This document shows, in pieces, positions 16,203 through 24,836 of a stretch of 64,000 nt of DNA. A model generated the notes under the pieces. The model searched no databases. It saw only the letters and a list, made by a program, of their open reading frames with translations, and was not told the DNA's origin. Position 1 is the stretch's first letter. The number at the start of each line of letters is the position of its first letter. The position numbers were made by a program, and so were the translations under genes. This stretch comes from Pigmentiphaga aceris (lineage in GTDB: Bacteria; Pseudomonadota; Gammaproteobacteria; Burkholderiales; Burkholderiaceae_B). The stretch spans positions 4,588,001 to 4,652,000 of the forward strand of contig NZ_CP043046.1 in assembly GCF_008119665.1 (NCBI RefSeq). Reading direction: 5' to 3'.

Positions 16203-17057
16203 ATGATAATTTCTGCTCCTGGCTTCCTGTCTGAAAACCGTTCCCTCATGAGCACCCACACTTCAGCTTCGGTTGGCTACATTGGTCCGCCAGGCTCCTG
16301 GACTCACCAGGCATGTCTCGACCTTTTCAACGACCAGCCACTGGTACCGCTATCGCGCGAGGATCTGTTCGAGCGCTACAGCAAAGGTGAGATCGCATGC
16401 ATTTGCGTGCCGGTGGCGACCTCTGTCGTAGGCGTCACCCCTTACCTGGACGATGTGCTTGCATTACCCGTGCTGACGGTCGTCGCCGAGTACCCGAAGA
16501 TGCTTGGCTACAGCCTGCTGGTGCGACCCGGAACCAGGCGGGAAGACATCACCGACGTGTTTGCGCACCCGGTTGCACTTGAAGAAGTGAAACCCTGGCT
16601 TGACCGCGAGATGCCTCATGTGCGCAGGATTCAGGCAAGCAGCGGAGGCGCGGCAGCGCAAACGGTCGCCAACAGCGCAGGGCTGGACAAGGCGTCTCTG
16701 GGCCCGATGGTTGGCAGCTCGCTTTATTCGCTGGTGTCGCTGGAAGATGGCATTGAAGAAGGCCCGCACAACGTCACGCGCTGGTGGGTGCTGGGCCGCG
16801 ATGTGCCCGCGCCCAGCGGGCACGACAAGACCTCGTTGCTGGTGGACACGTCGGACGATCAGTTCGGTGCCGTGCTCGCCTTGCTTGCCAATGCTCGCGT
16901 GCAGATCCTGACCATCTATGAACGTCCGAGCAAGCAGACGCTGGACACGCATCGTTATCTCATCGAGGTAGCGGGCCATGCGGAAGACGATCATCTGGCT
17001 GCGTTGCTTGCGCAGCACGCCGTCTTCCGTGTGCTGGGGTCCTATCCAAGAAAGTGA
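16203..17057 (+). CDS. Prephenate dehydratase-like protein with ACT domain
   Basis: A 284-residue protein with the PheA layout: a prephenate dehydratase domain in two lobes (residues about 24-205) and an ACT regulatory domain (about 213-280, LLVDTSDDQFGAVLALLANA, then VQILTIYERPSK). The opening motif GYIGPPGSWTHQACLDLF matches LGPEGTYSHQAA-type loops but diverges. The catalytic Thr-Arg-Phe motif appears as NVTRWWVLG, so Thr and Arg remain while Phe is Trp. ATG 16203 has GGAG eight bases upstream; ATG 16248 (MSTHTSASVGYIG) is an alternative start. There is no chorismate mutase domain. It may make phenylpyruvate or act on a related substrate. It is not in an aromatic amino acid operon. Confidence 0.78.
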   Translation: MIISAPGFLSENRSLMSTHTSASVGYIGPPGSWTHQACLDLFNDQPLVPLSREDLFERYSKGEIACICVPVATSVVGVTPYLDDVLALPVLTVVAEYPKMLGYSLLVRPGTRREDITDVFAHPVALEEVKPWLDREMPHVRRIQASSGGAAAQTVANSAGLDKASLGPMVGSSLYSLVSLEDGIEEGPHNVTRWWVLGRDVPAPSGHDKTSLLVDTSDDQFGAVLALLANARVQILTIYERPSKQTLDTHRYLIEVAGHAEDDHLAALLAQHAVFRVLGSYPRK

Positions 17058-17088
17058 AGCGCAACAACAAGGCCTGCATTCTGCAAGA

Positions 17089-18000
17089 TCAATAATTCGA
17101 CGACTTGTTCAGACTGGCCCACAGATGCGCCGCTGCCATGGTTCGGTGGGGTCGATAACGGGCCAGCAGCGTCTCGGCTGCGGCAATGCTTGGGCGCGTC
17201 TCATGGCCCCATAAATTGGCGATGGCGGCACGCACGGCAACGTCGCCGTGCAGCGAACAGTCTGCATATCCATAACCACGCAGCAAGGCGTAATTCACGG
17301 TCCACGGCCCGATCCCTTTGACCGCGAGCAATGCCGCGCAAATGGTATCCAGCGAGTTGGCCGGGCTTTCCTGAAGATCGATCTGCCCGCTTGCAAGCAA
17401 GTCGGCCAACCTTAACAAAGTCTCTGCCTTGGCGCGCGAGAACTGCCGTGACGTCAGTGCCTCGATATCGATGCGTGCCGCGTCCGCCGGACTCGGATAA
17501 CAGATCAGTCCACTGCTGTGGGGCTGGCCCGCCAGTCGGATGAAACTGCGCCGCAAGGACACCGCAAACGCCACGTTGATCTGCTGGCCCATGATGGCCC
17601 AGGTGAGCGCCTCGAAGATCGACGCCGACTGTGCAATGCGCAAGCCCTGCTGGCGTGCGGTCAAGGGACCGAATACCGGGTCTGTCTCGACGAAGGCCAG
17701 GAACGCGGCCGGATCGATATGCAGCCCCAGCATGCTGGCTGCAATGTGTTTGGCCTGCGACTGCATGGCGATGTTGATCGGTGCATCGGACAGCGCCACG
17801 CAGCAAGCTTGCTCAAGGGACGTGTCGAGCGCGATGTCGATGACTGTCGGCACATCACCGAGCAACACTGCTTTCTTGATCTGTTTTGTTATCGGCGTGT
17901 CGCTGACGATTTCGGACAAGGCATCCTTGTCTCGGGCGTGAAAATTCAATATATCCGCAACGATGTAGCCGCGCGGCAGAGGCAGCGTGAAATCGAACAT
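17089..18000 (-). CDS. alkA: DNA-3-methyladenine glycosylase II (AlkA-like)
   Basis: A 303-residue base-excision repair glycosylase that removes alkylated purines. The N-terminal AlkA domain occupies residues 1-115. The helix-hairpin-helix/GPD region has ALTWAIMGQQINVAFAVSLR (131-150) and the hairpin LLAVKGIGPWTVNY (224-237). The catalytic Asp lies in YADCSLHGDV (Asp247 or Asp253; alignment needed). The start at ATG 18000 gives MFDFTLPLPR, the usual AlkA opening. It follows ogt by 14 bases on the same strand, so the two alkylation repair genes form an operon. Confidence 0.92.
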   Translation of the reverse strand: MFDFTLPLPRGYIVADILNFHARDKDALSEIVSDTPITKQIKKAVLLGDVPTVIDIALDTSLEQACCVALSDAPINIAMQSQAKHIAASMLGLHIDPAAFLAFVETDPVFGPLTARQQGLRIAQSASIFEALTWAIMGQQINVAFAVSLRRSFIRLAGQPHSSGLICYPSPADAARIDIEALTSRQFSRAKAETLLRLADLLASGQIDLQESPANSLDTICAALLAVKGIGPWTVNYALLRGYGYADCSLHGDVAVRAAIANLWGHETRPSIAAAETLLARYRPHRTMAAAHLWASLNKSSNY

Positions 18001-18014
18001 TGATGCAGAAATAC

Positions 18015-18554
18015 TCACCACGCCAACACGGTCTGTGCAGGAGCCACACGTCCGCGAGCATCGTCGCGATCTGACGAATGTCCTTCCAAGGCAAGCAGCA
18101 TTTCCTTCGCCTTCAGCCCGCCAGCAAACCCGGTAAGCGCACCCGTCGAGCCGATCACACGATGGCACGGCGCAATGATGGAAATGGGATTGCGGCCATT
18201 GGCGGCACCAACCGCCCGCACCGCAGCGGGCCGGCCGATCTGTCGGGCAATGTCGCCGTAGGTTCTGGTCTGCCCGAAAGGAATGGTCAGCAACGCCGCC
18301 CAGACCTCTTTCTGAAACTCGGTGCCTTGAAAGTCGAGCGGCAGGTCGAACACATCGCGACGCCGCTCGAAATACTCGGCCAATTGCTGTGCGGTCTGGT
18401 TCAGCACCGCATTGTTCCGGTTCTCGCTCATGGGCTGCAGCATGACGCGATTCTCGCGTTCCACTTCCCACAAGACACCCGCCAGCGCGGGGCCTTTCGC
18501 GATCAGCTTCAGTTGTTTGACTGGCGAATCGACCCACATGTATTCGTAGGACAC
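18015..18554 (-). CDS. ogt: Methylated-DNA-[protein]-cysteine S-methyltransferase
   Basis: A 179-residue suicide repair protein that takes the methyl group from O6-methylguanine onto Cys130 of PCHRVIG. The DNA-binding helix (GQTRTYGDIARQIGRPAAVR) and the conserved GLKAKEMLLALEG end are present. It is single-domain Ogt type, with no Ada N-terminal zinc domain. A 20-residue polar tail (SSDRDDARGRVAPAQTVLAW) extends past the usual end. It is the first gene of a two-gene operon with alkA, so direct reversal and base excision of alkylation damage are coexpressed. There is no Ada-like regulator in view. Confidence 0.94.
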   Translation of the reverse strand: MSYEYMWVDSPVKQLKLIAKGPALAGVLWEVERENRVMLQPMSENRNNAVLNQTAQQLAEYFERRRDVFDLPLDFQGTEFQKEVWAALLTIPFGQTRTYGDIARQIGRPAAVRAVGAANGRNPISIIAPCHRVIGSTGALTGFAGGLKAKEMLLALEGHSSDRDDARGRVAPAQTVLAW

Positions 18555-18638
18555 ATCAGCTCCTTAGGCGCAAGGTCATGCCTGAACCCGGCAATGGTGG
18601 GCAGAAGCTGATGGTAGCCCCGATGGTCGCTTCCTCTA

Positions 18639-19874
18639 TCAGCGCACCGATTTCGTCTTCGGCAAGAAGGCCGTCGCAATCCCCAACAGCGGCAGATAGG
18701 ACGTCAGGTTATACACCCACACCAAGCCGTGTGAATCAGCCAGCCTGCCCAGCTCTGCCGCCCCGATGCCGCTGATGCCGAACATCAAGCCGAACATCAA
18801 CCCCGACACCATGCCGACCCGGCCGGGCACGGCTTCCTGCGCGTAGACCACCAAGGCTGCGAAGGCCGACGACATCACCAGACCGATGGTGATGACCAGC
18901 GCTGCCGTCCAGAACAGATTGGCATACGGCAGCGCCAACGCAAACGGTGCCACCCCCAGGAACGATACCCAGATGACCGCCTTGCGGCCGATGCGGTCCC
19001 CCACTGGTCCACCAAAGAACGTCCCCGCCGCCACGGCGGCCAGGAACATGAACAGGTACAGCTGGCTTTGCTGAACCGTCAGGCTGAAGCGTTCGATCAG
19101 ATAGAACGTGAAGTAATTCGTGAAGGCGGCAATGTAGACAAACTTCGCAAACATCAGCACGCCAACCACCAGGATCGCACGCACGATCTCTTTACGGCCC
19201 AGCCCGACGGCGTGACCCCGGCTCAGGCTCTTTGCACGGGCTTGCCCATGACGCAGCGTCCAGCCAGTCAACGTAAGCCCCACCGCAATCGCCAGCAATG
19301 CGGCCAACATGAACCACGCAATTGCCGACTGTCCGTAAGGCACCACAATCGCTGCGGCAAGCAGCGGCCCGATGGCCGAGCCGGTATTGCCGCCAACCTG
19401 GAAGGTGGACTGTGCGGTGCCGAAGCGACCCCCCGACGCCATGCGCGCTACCCGGGAAGCTTCCGGGTGGAATGTTGCCGAGCCTACTCCCACCACCGCA
19501 GCGGCCAGCAGCAACATGGGATAGCTGCCTGCGAACGCCAACATGCCGATGCCAACCAGTGTTGCCAGCATGCCTATCGGCAACAGGTAAGGCTTGGGAT
19601 GCTTGTCGGTATACAGCCCGATCCACGGTTGCAAGAGCGATGCCGTGATCTGATAGACCAACGCAATCCAGCCAATCTGCCCGAACGTGAGCGAATACTG
19701 GGTCTTCAGCATTGGATAGACCGACGGCAGCAAAGCCTGAATCAGATCGTTGAGCAAATGCGCGAACGCGGCAGCGCCCACGATGCGGATCAAGAAACCT
19801 TGTGGCGGTGGTGTTTGGGAGACGTCGACAGGGGGGACGGCTGCGGCCTGAAGCGCAGAAGAGGAGCCGGACAT
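18639..19874 (-). CDS. fsr: MFS efflux pump, fosmidomycin resistance (Fsr) family
   Basis: A 411-residue twelve-helix major facilitator close to Fsr. Characteristic blocks: AFAHLLNDLIQALLPSVYPM at the first helix, GVGSATFHPEASRVARMASG in helices 4-5, and FGTAQSTFQVGGNTGSAIGP. These FHPEAS and GGN(T/S)G motifs are typical of Fsr-type pumps. The first 25 residues are a Pro/Ala-rich cytoplasmic leader. It is divergent from an AraC regulator (20009-20812) across 134 bases that hold an inverted repeat, so the regulator probably controls it. Fosmidomycin is the drug that named the family; the natural substrate is unknown. Confidence 0.92.
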   Translation of the reverse strand: MSGSSSALQAAAVPPVDVSQTPPPQGFLIRIVGAAAFAHLLNDLIQALLPSVYPMLKTQYSLTFGQIGWIALVYQITASLLQPWIGLYTDKHPKPYLLPIGMLATLVGIGMLAFAGSYPMLLLAAAVVGVGSATFHPEASRVARMASGGRFGTAQSTFQVGGNTGSAIGPLLAAAIVVPYGQSAIAWFMLAALLAIAVGLTLTGWTLRHGQARAKSLSRGHAVGLGRKEIVRAILVVGVLMFAKFVYIAAFTNYFTFYLIERFSLTVQQSQLYLFMFLAAVAAGTFFGGPVGDRIGRKAVIWVSFLGVAPFALALPYANLFWTAALVITIGLVMSSAFAALVVYAQEAVPGRVGMVSGLMFGLMFGISGIGAAELGRLADSHGLVWVYNLTSYLPLLGIATAFLPKTKSVR

Positions 19875-19938
19875 GTTGGGTGGCCTTCTATTATTGTTGC
19901 CTGCATCAGTCGCGAAAAACGGCCTGGGCAGAGACGAT

Positions 19939-19973
19939 AGACAGAATTGTAGGAAGCGACATAAAGTCTGTCT
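19939..19973. repeat. Inverted repeat between fsr and the AraC gene
   Basis: AGACAGA (19939-19945) and TCTGTCT (19967-19973) are perfect inverted arms around a 21-base spacer in the divergent promoter region. It could be an operator for the AraC protein, but the arms are short. Confidence 0.35.
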
Positions 19974-20008
19974 TACGCAATCTGCCTAACTGTCTTCGCA
20001 AAAGAGAC

Positions 20009-20812
20009 ATGCCAAGCTCCGCTGAAACCGCCCACATGCGCGACATGCTGGCGCAAGTCGAGAATACGTCTTCGCCAGTGACGTGTCGGGCCACCGACTA
20101 CGAATACGACCGGGTGATGGAACCTCATTCCCACACCCGGCACCAGCTTGTCTACGCGGTGCATGGGGTGATGAGCGTGCGCACCCAGACCGGTTACTGG
20201 GTCATCCCACCAAGTCGCGGGTTGTGGATTCCAGCGGGCACGACCCACGCCGTGCGGTGCATCGGCGAAGTCCATATGCGCAGCCTGTACGTTCGGCAAG
20301 ACGCCGCCCCCGGGCTGATCACCATGTGTTGCGCAGTCGGCATATCGCCGTTGATGCGCGAGTTGATCCGTGCGGCGGCCGAGGTGTCACACCCCTATGC
20401 GCCTGATTCACGCGATGGACGGCTGATGCGCCTGTTGCTGGATGAGCTGCACGCACTGCCAGTGCTGCCCCTGCATCTGCCCATGCCCACTGACCCGCGC
20501 GCACTGCGCATCTGCAAGGCCTTGGAACAGCAGCCAGATGACCCGTCTACCCTGGCGGACTGGGCTGGGCGACTGGCGGTGGATGTGAAGACGATCCAGC
20601 GGCTGTTTGCCGCGCAGACCGGCATGACGTTCGGGCGCTGGCGTCAGCAGGCTCGGCTGCTACGGGCCTTGGAGTTGATCGCCAGCGGGGAGAAGATCAT
20701 TGATGTGGCGCTTGCGCTGGGGTACGAAAGCCCTGGGGCGTTTGCGACGATGTTCAGAAAGCAGTTCGGGCTGGCACCAAGTCAGTTTTTTGAAGCGGCG
20801 GATTCAAATTGA
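20009..20812 (+). CDS. AraC-family transcriptional regulator
   Basis: A 267-residue regulator. Residues 20-110 form a cupin sensor (MEPHSHTRHQLVYAVHGVMS; PPSRGLWIPAGTTHAV). Residues about 165-265 form the double helix-turn-helix (STLADWAGRLAVDVKTIQRL, FAAQTGMTFGRWRQQARLLR), ending in the family signature ALGYESPGAFATMFRKQFG. The HSHxR/WIPAGxxH type often represses or activates a neighbouring MFS pump, which fits its position divergent from fsr. The start is set at ATG 20009 with AAAGAGAC upstream; longer in-frame readings would enter fsr. Confidence 0.92.
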   Translation: MPSSAETAHMRDMLAQVENTSSPVTCRATDYEYDRVMEPHSHTRHQLVYAVHGVMSVRTQTGYWVIPPSRGLWIPAGTTHAVRCIGEVHMRSLYVRQDAAPGLITMCCAVGISPLMRELIRAAAEVSHPYAPDSRDGRLMRLLLDELHALPVLPLHLPMPTDPRALRICKALEQQPDDPSTLADWAGRLAVDVKTIQRLFAAQTGMTFGRWRQQARLLRALELIASGEKIIDVALALGYESPGAFATMFRKQFGLAPSQFFEAADSN

Positions 20813-20918
20813 AGCGTGGCAGCATGGCCTGGCCGCAGGACACGCCGTCATCAATGGTTTGCCTGACTTGCATCGGGATGCATACATCGACTGAGACACT
20901 GCGGTGTCGCACCATCCG

Positions 20919-22148
20919 CTAACGCGCCGTCGACGCAGGCAGCCACCGCGCGAACACCGCCGCCGCCACGATGCCGAGTACACCCACCCCGAAAGCCGCG
21001 GCACCCAGCGATGCCAAGGCCGTCACCGACGACAGCATCACCGGCCCGCCACAGGCCCCCAGGTCGGCAATCAGGCGCCAGATACCCAGGAACTGGTTGC
21101 GCGCGTTGGGCGGTGCCGCATCCGCACCAAGCGTCATTACAATGCCGGAGCCGATCCCGTTGCCGAATCCCAGCAGCAGGGACACCAGCACAAAGCTGGT
21201 GACGGTTTCAGTGAACGGAATCGCCATCAGGCTGCCGCCCATCAGCAGCGTGCACGGAATGGCGATCCACAGGCGACCGTACCGATCCATCACCTTGCCC
21301 GCCGGGTAGAACACCGACATATCGACGGCGGCGACCAGCCCGTAGACCAGGGATGCCGTGGCCGCGTCCATGCCAAGGTGGCTGGCCCAGAGCGGAATGA
21401 CGACCTGACGCGAGGTTCGCAGCGCACTGATGAGCATGACGCCCACGCCGAGCGTGGCATAGACACCCCGATGACTGCGTGCAATCTGCGCCACGCCGAT
21501 CCGCCCAGGGCCACGGGCCGAGGGCGAGGGCCTGACGATGTCGGGTGCCGAAACGGCGATGACGCCCGCGCCGAGCATGGCTGCGATGGCGACCCAGTAG
21601 GCTCCGTCCAGGCCCATCAGGAAGATCAGTCCCGCCCCCGCGAAAGGGCCGAGAAACGCGCCGATGCGGGTGGTGCCCGCCAGGGTGGACAAGGCGCGCG
21701 CCCGGTAGGCCGTGGGAACACTTTCGATCAGATAGCTCTGGCGGGCGAGCTGGAAGATGGATTGGGCGACCCCTTGCATCAGCATGGCGATCACCATCAC
21801 CCACAAGTGCGGCACGGTGACCACCAGCAGCAAGCCGAGCACGCTGATCAGTGCTGCTCCCGTCAATGCTCGCCGCTCTCCCAGCCGGTCGGTGATCAGC
21901 GATGCGGGAATGTTGCCGAGCAGCGAGCCAATGCCGATCAGCGCTGCGATCAGGCCCGCCATGGCAACGGAGGCCCCCAGATCGCGCGCGGTAAGCGCGA
22001 TCACCGGCAGAATCGCACCATTGCTCAGGCCATACAGCAAGGACGGCCCGAACACGGGAATCAGGATCTTCTTCCAATCGATCGTATCGTCTTGCTGCAT
22101 CGGCGAGTCGGAGGGCGCGGTATCGGACAGCATGGTACCGGTACGCAT
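20919..22148 (-). CDS. MFS transporter in the apionate-type operon
   Basis: A 409-residue major facilitator with twelve helices (ILIPVFGPSLLYGLSNGAIL; LGNIPASLITDRLGERRALT holds the helix 2-3 signature). The start is set at ATG 22148; ATGs at 22133 and 22100 are also possible. It is the last gene of the leftward operon apnO - RuBisCO-like protein - kinase - MFS, 38 bases past the kinase stop. Its place suggests uptake of the acid sugar, or export of a by-product. The family fit alone does not show the substrate. Confidence 0.87.
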   Translation of the reverse strand: MRTGTMLSDTAPSDSPMQQDDTIDWKKILIPVFGPSLLYGLSNGAILPVIALTARDLGASVAMAGLIAALIGIGSLLGNIPASLITDRLGERRALTGAALISVLGLLLVVTVPHLWVMVIAMLMQGVAQSIFQLARQSYLIESVPTAYRARALSTLAGTTRIGAFLGPFAGAGLIFLMGLDGAYWVAIAAMLGAGVIAVSAPDIVRPSPSARGPGRIGVAQIARSHRGVYATLGVGVMLISALRTSRQVVIPLWASHLGMDAATASLVYGLVAAVDMSVFYPAGKVMDRYGRLWIAIPCTLLMGGSLMAIPFTETVTSFVLVSLLLGFGNGIGSGIVMTLGADAAPPNARNQFLGIWRLIADLGACGGPVMLSSVTALASLGAAAFGVGVLGIVAAAVFARWLPASTAR

Positions 22149-22186
22149 GGCCAGATCGGGCGAAAAGATCGCACGTTTGTGTTGGG

Positions 22187-23560
22187 CTACGGCATGACAA
22201 TCCCATCGCGTGCCAGACCAAAGAAATCTTCCAGCCCGATCTGCCCGCCCTTGAGCACCAGCTCCAGCCCCTCCCGGACCGGATGCGATGACCAGGCACG
22301 GCACAAGGGTGCGCCCGGCGTCAGTTCGGCCGCTACCGTCAAGGCGTCGATATCCAGCATGCTCATCACTTCGCCAGAGCTGTCACCGCCGGCAATGACC
22401 ACGCGTTTCAATGGACGTTGATCGACAATGCCCTGCATCACGGCGGCAAGCGCCTGCCCGACCTTGCGTGCCGCATCCGAGCGCGACAGGCCAGCCTTGG
22501 TGGCGATTTCGTCGAAATTCACGACAGCGCTGTCGTTGGGGCCTTCTGCGCTGAAGATCAAAGGACTCCCCCCTGCGTCCAACACGCCCACGGCCAGAGC
22601 GACCAGGCGGGCGATTTCCTCGGCATAGCTGCTTTCTTTCAGCGCCTGATCCAGCGCCATGCGTTCGACCGTGAACCCGTTGTCACGCGCCCAGGCAATC
22701 TGGCCGGCGGTAACCGGCGAGCAGCTTCCGCTGACAGCGGCAATGCTGCGCACAGGCGCGGCACGCGGCAGCGCCACGTCCTTGGCAACCCAGCCCTGCG
22801 CGCGCCAGTAGGCGGTCAGCGCATACGGCAAGCCTGACGAAGACGCGCTGAACACGCCTTCTCCGCGCTGCTCCCACACCAGCCGGCCTGCTTCCACCAG
22901 CGTTTCATCATTCAACACGTCGATGAATACGGTGGGAACATCGTCTCCGCGCAGGTCGTTCAATTGTGCCGCCGCCGACCCATCGGCAAGCGCCACCATG
23001 TCGATCAGTTCAATGCGCCGCGTGGTCTGCTTGCCCAGGTGCAGACGCAAGTCCGCCTCGGCCATCGGGGTGACCGGGTGACGCGACATCGTGGGATGCC
23101 TGTCGATCCGATGAGCAACGCCCTTGACGGCCGCGAACAGATTGCCGAAGGCCTGATAACGCTTCAGCCGAGGCACACCCACAATGCTGGGTGACCAGTT
23201 TTGCCTGGCATGCTGCACGCCCAATTCGGTGGCACAGCCGATGGACCCGGTCGTGGGTGACGAATCGAAGGTCGAACACACTTTGTAGTGCAACACCGGC
23301 GGATTGAGCGCCGCCAATGACGAAAACGCAGCGGGCAATTCTCGCCGCATCCATGCTGGGTCACGACCGCGTGAGGAACCTGCGATGCCCACGCAGCGGG
23401 CGGTCGGAAAACGCGCCGCCAGCGCGGGGGTTGGCGGCGTCAGAAACAGTACCGTTTCGATGCCAGCCATGGTCATGGCCTCCATCGCATCGGTCGACCC
23501 GGTGAAGTCATCACCGTAGTAGGCTAGCAGCAGTCCTGGCGGAAGCGCCGATGCCGTCAT
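22187..23560 (-). CDS. oiaK: Four-carbon acid sugar kinase family (DUF1537), 3-oxo-isoapionate kinase-like
   Basis: A 457-residue kinase of the OtnK/DUF1537 family. The N-terminal signature LLAYYGDDFTGSTDAMEAMT (residues 9-28) and the C-terminal nucleotide-binding region (GPNDSAVVNF; VIAGGDSSGEVMSMLDIDAL) are clear. Its ATG overlaps the stop of the RuBisCO-like gene by four bases (ATGA), showing coupling. In known D-apionate pathways, OiaK phosphorylates 3-oxo-isoapionate and the product is split by a RuBisCO-like enzyme; the presence of both with an ApnO-type dehydrogenase supports that role. The gene symbol is inferred from context; another acid-sugar substrate remains possible. Confidence 0.85.
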   Translation of the reverse strand: MTASALPPGLLLAYYGDDFTGSTDAMEAMTMAGIETVLFLTPPTPALAARFPTARCVGIAGSSRGRDPAWMRRELPAAFSSLAALNPPVLHYKVCSTFDSSPTTGSIGCATELGVQHARQNWSPSIVGVPRLKRYQAFGNLFAAVKGVAHRIDRHPTMSRHPVTPMAEADLRLHLGKQTTRRIELIDMVALADGSAAAQLNDLRGDDVPTVFIDVLNDETLVEAGRLVWEQRGEGVFSASSSGLPYALTAYWRAQGWVAKDVALPRAAPVRSIAAVSGSCSPVTAGQIAWARDNGFTVERMALDQALKESSYAEEIARLVALAVGVLDAGGSPLIFSAEGPNDSAVVNFDEIATKAGLSRSDAARKVGQALAAVMQGIVDQRPLKRVVIAGGDSSGEVMSMLDIDALTVAAELTPGAPLCRAWSSHPVREGLELVLKGGQIGLEDFFGLARDGIVMP

Positions 23561-24801
23561 TTCCAGAACTCCAGCGCGCGCGCCAATACCGGCACCTGGG
23601 CAGCACGCGCTGCGAGGGATTCCCCAGCCATTGCCGCATCCCATGAAGCACGCAGCGCCTCGACTCCCGCTGACACACCCTGCGGGTGACCGAAGATGCC
23701 GCCCCCCGCCGTGTGGATCAGGTCGGCGCAGCCGATGGCCGCGTAGGTGTCGTGTGCCTGCAAGCCGGTCTGACCAGAACTGAATACCGGCATGGCGGGC
23801 ATGTCGACACCCGGCATGACCGGGGCCAGCACCGCACGTGCCGCCGCGATCACACTGTCATCAGGTTCACTGAATTTGTTGCGCAGGCCATTCACATGCA
23901 GATGGTCGGCACCTGCCAGACGCCAGATTTTCTGCAGCGGCGCATAGTCGAAACCCAGCGCTGGCGAGCGCGACAGCGCCCCCCAGCCGGCACGATGCCC
24001 GTGAATCGGCAACTGAGAATGTCGGCGCAGTTCATGCAGCCCCACCAGTCCGACCGCATTCAGGCACACCATCACGCAGGTGCCGCCGTGCGCCAGCACA
24101 ATGTCGTGGCGGCGTCGCATGCGATCCAGATCGCCCGTCAGGTTGAAGGCCACCATGGCCTTCTTGCCCGTGCGCGCAGCATGGTCGTTGACCACATCCA
24201 TTACCAGCCGCACCCGGTCTTCGAACGGGCAATGCGGGCCATCGGCCTGCAGCTCATCATCTTTGATGAAGTCGATACCGCCCGCCACCAGTTCACGAAC
24301 CTGCTGGGCGGTTTCTTCAGGCGACAGGCCCACGCTGGGCTTGATGATGGTGCCGATCAGCGGCCCGGTCTGCACGCCGGCAAGCCCACGTGTGCCCTGG
24401 ATGCCGAACGCCGGACCGGGGTAGGCAGCGGCGAACGACAGAGGCAATTGCAGATCGAGCAGACGCAGACCGGTGACCGAACGCAGTTCATACAAGTTGC
24501 CCGCCACCGTGGCCATCAAGGTCGGCAGGCAAGCGCCCAGGTTCTCGATCGGCCAGGACAGTTCCAGCAGACACTGGGTGTAGACCGACGACACCTTCGG
24601 GGTCGGCAGACTAGGCGTGGGGCTGGTGCCCAGCACCTCCAGGCGCTCTACCCGCGCCCCGGAACGGGCTTTCAATTCCGGGGTTTCGGTCGGCAGCGCC
24701 ACGAAGGTGCCGCTGGACTGTTCACCAGCGATGGTGTCGGCGGCACGTGCGGGATCACCGCCCGTCTCGAACCAATAGCTGGCGTAAATGCGTTCGGCCA
24801 T
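23557..24801 (-). CDS. RuBisCO-like protein (RLP), 3-oxo-isoapionate-4-phosphate transcarboxylase/decarboxylase-like
   Basis: A 414-residue member of the RuBisCO large-subunit superfamily. ATG 24801 has AGGAA just upstream. Landmarks: GTIIKPSVGLS (Lys154, like RuBisCO Lys175), GGIDFIKDDE (Lys180, Asp182, Glu183, like the carbamylated Lys201 and metal ligands 203/204), HGHRAGWGAL (268-277), a loop with NGLRNKFSE (Lys309, perhaps Lys334), SSGQTG and TAGGGIFGHPQG for phosphate. These equivalences are by eye. It is flanked by ApnO- and OiaK-like genes, as in D-apionate catabolism, where RLPs called OiaT or OiaX split or decarboxylate 3-oxo-isoapionate 4-phosphate. No erythrulose-phosphate isomerase genes are near, which leans towards OiaT. 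It is not a carbon-fixing RuBisCO: no small subunit or phosphoribulokinase is seen. Confidence 0.88.
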   Translation of the reverse strand: MAERIYASYWFETGGDPARAADTIAGEQSSGTFVALPTETPELKARSGARVERLEVLGTSPTPSLPTPKVSSVYTQCLLELSWPIENLGACLPTLMATVAGNLYELRSVTGLRLLDLQLPLSFAAAYPGPAFGIQGTRGLAGVQTGPLIGTIIKPSVGLSPEETAQQVRELVAGGIDFIKDDELQADGPHCPFEDRVRLVMDVVNDHAARTGKKAMVAFNLTGDLDRMRRRHDIVLAHGGTCVMVCLNAVGLVGLHELRRHSQLPIHGHRAGWGALSRSPALGFDYAPLQKIWRLAGADHLHVNGLRNKFSEPDDSVIAAARAVLAPVMPGVDMPAMPVFSSGQTGLQAHDTYAAIGCADLIHTAGGGIFGHPQGVSAGVEALRASWDAAMAGESLAARAAQVPVLARALEFWK

Positions 24802-24836
24802 CGCGTATTCCTTGCGTTGTGCTTGGACAGGGAAGA

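Noticed and set aside
20904-22421. 505-codon plus-strand frame
   Set aside because: Antisense to the MFS and kinase genes; arginine-, glutamine- and histidine-rich composition is typical of a shadow.
23557-24801. Carbon-fixing RuBisCO
   Set aside because: No small subunit, phosphoribulokinase or other Calvin cycle genes are near, and the neighbours match an acid-sugar pathway.
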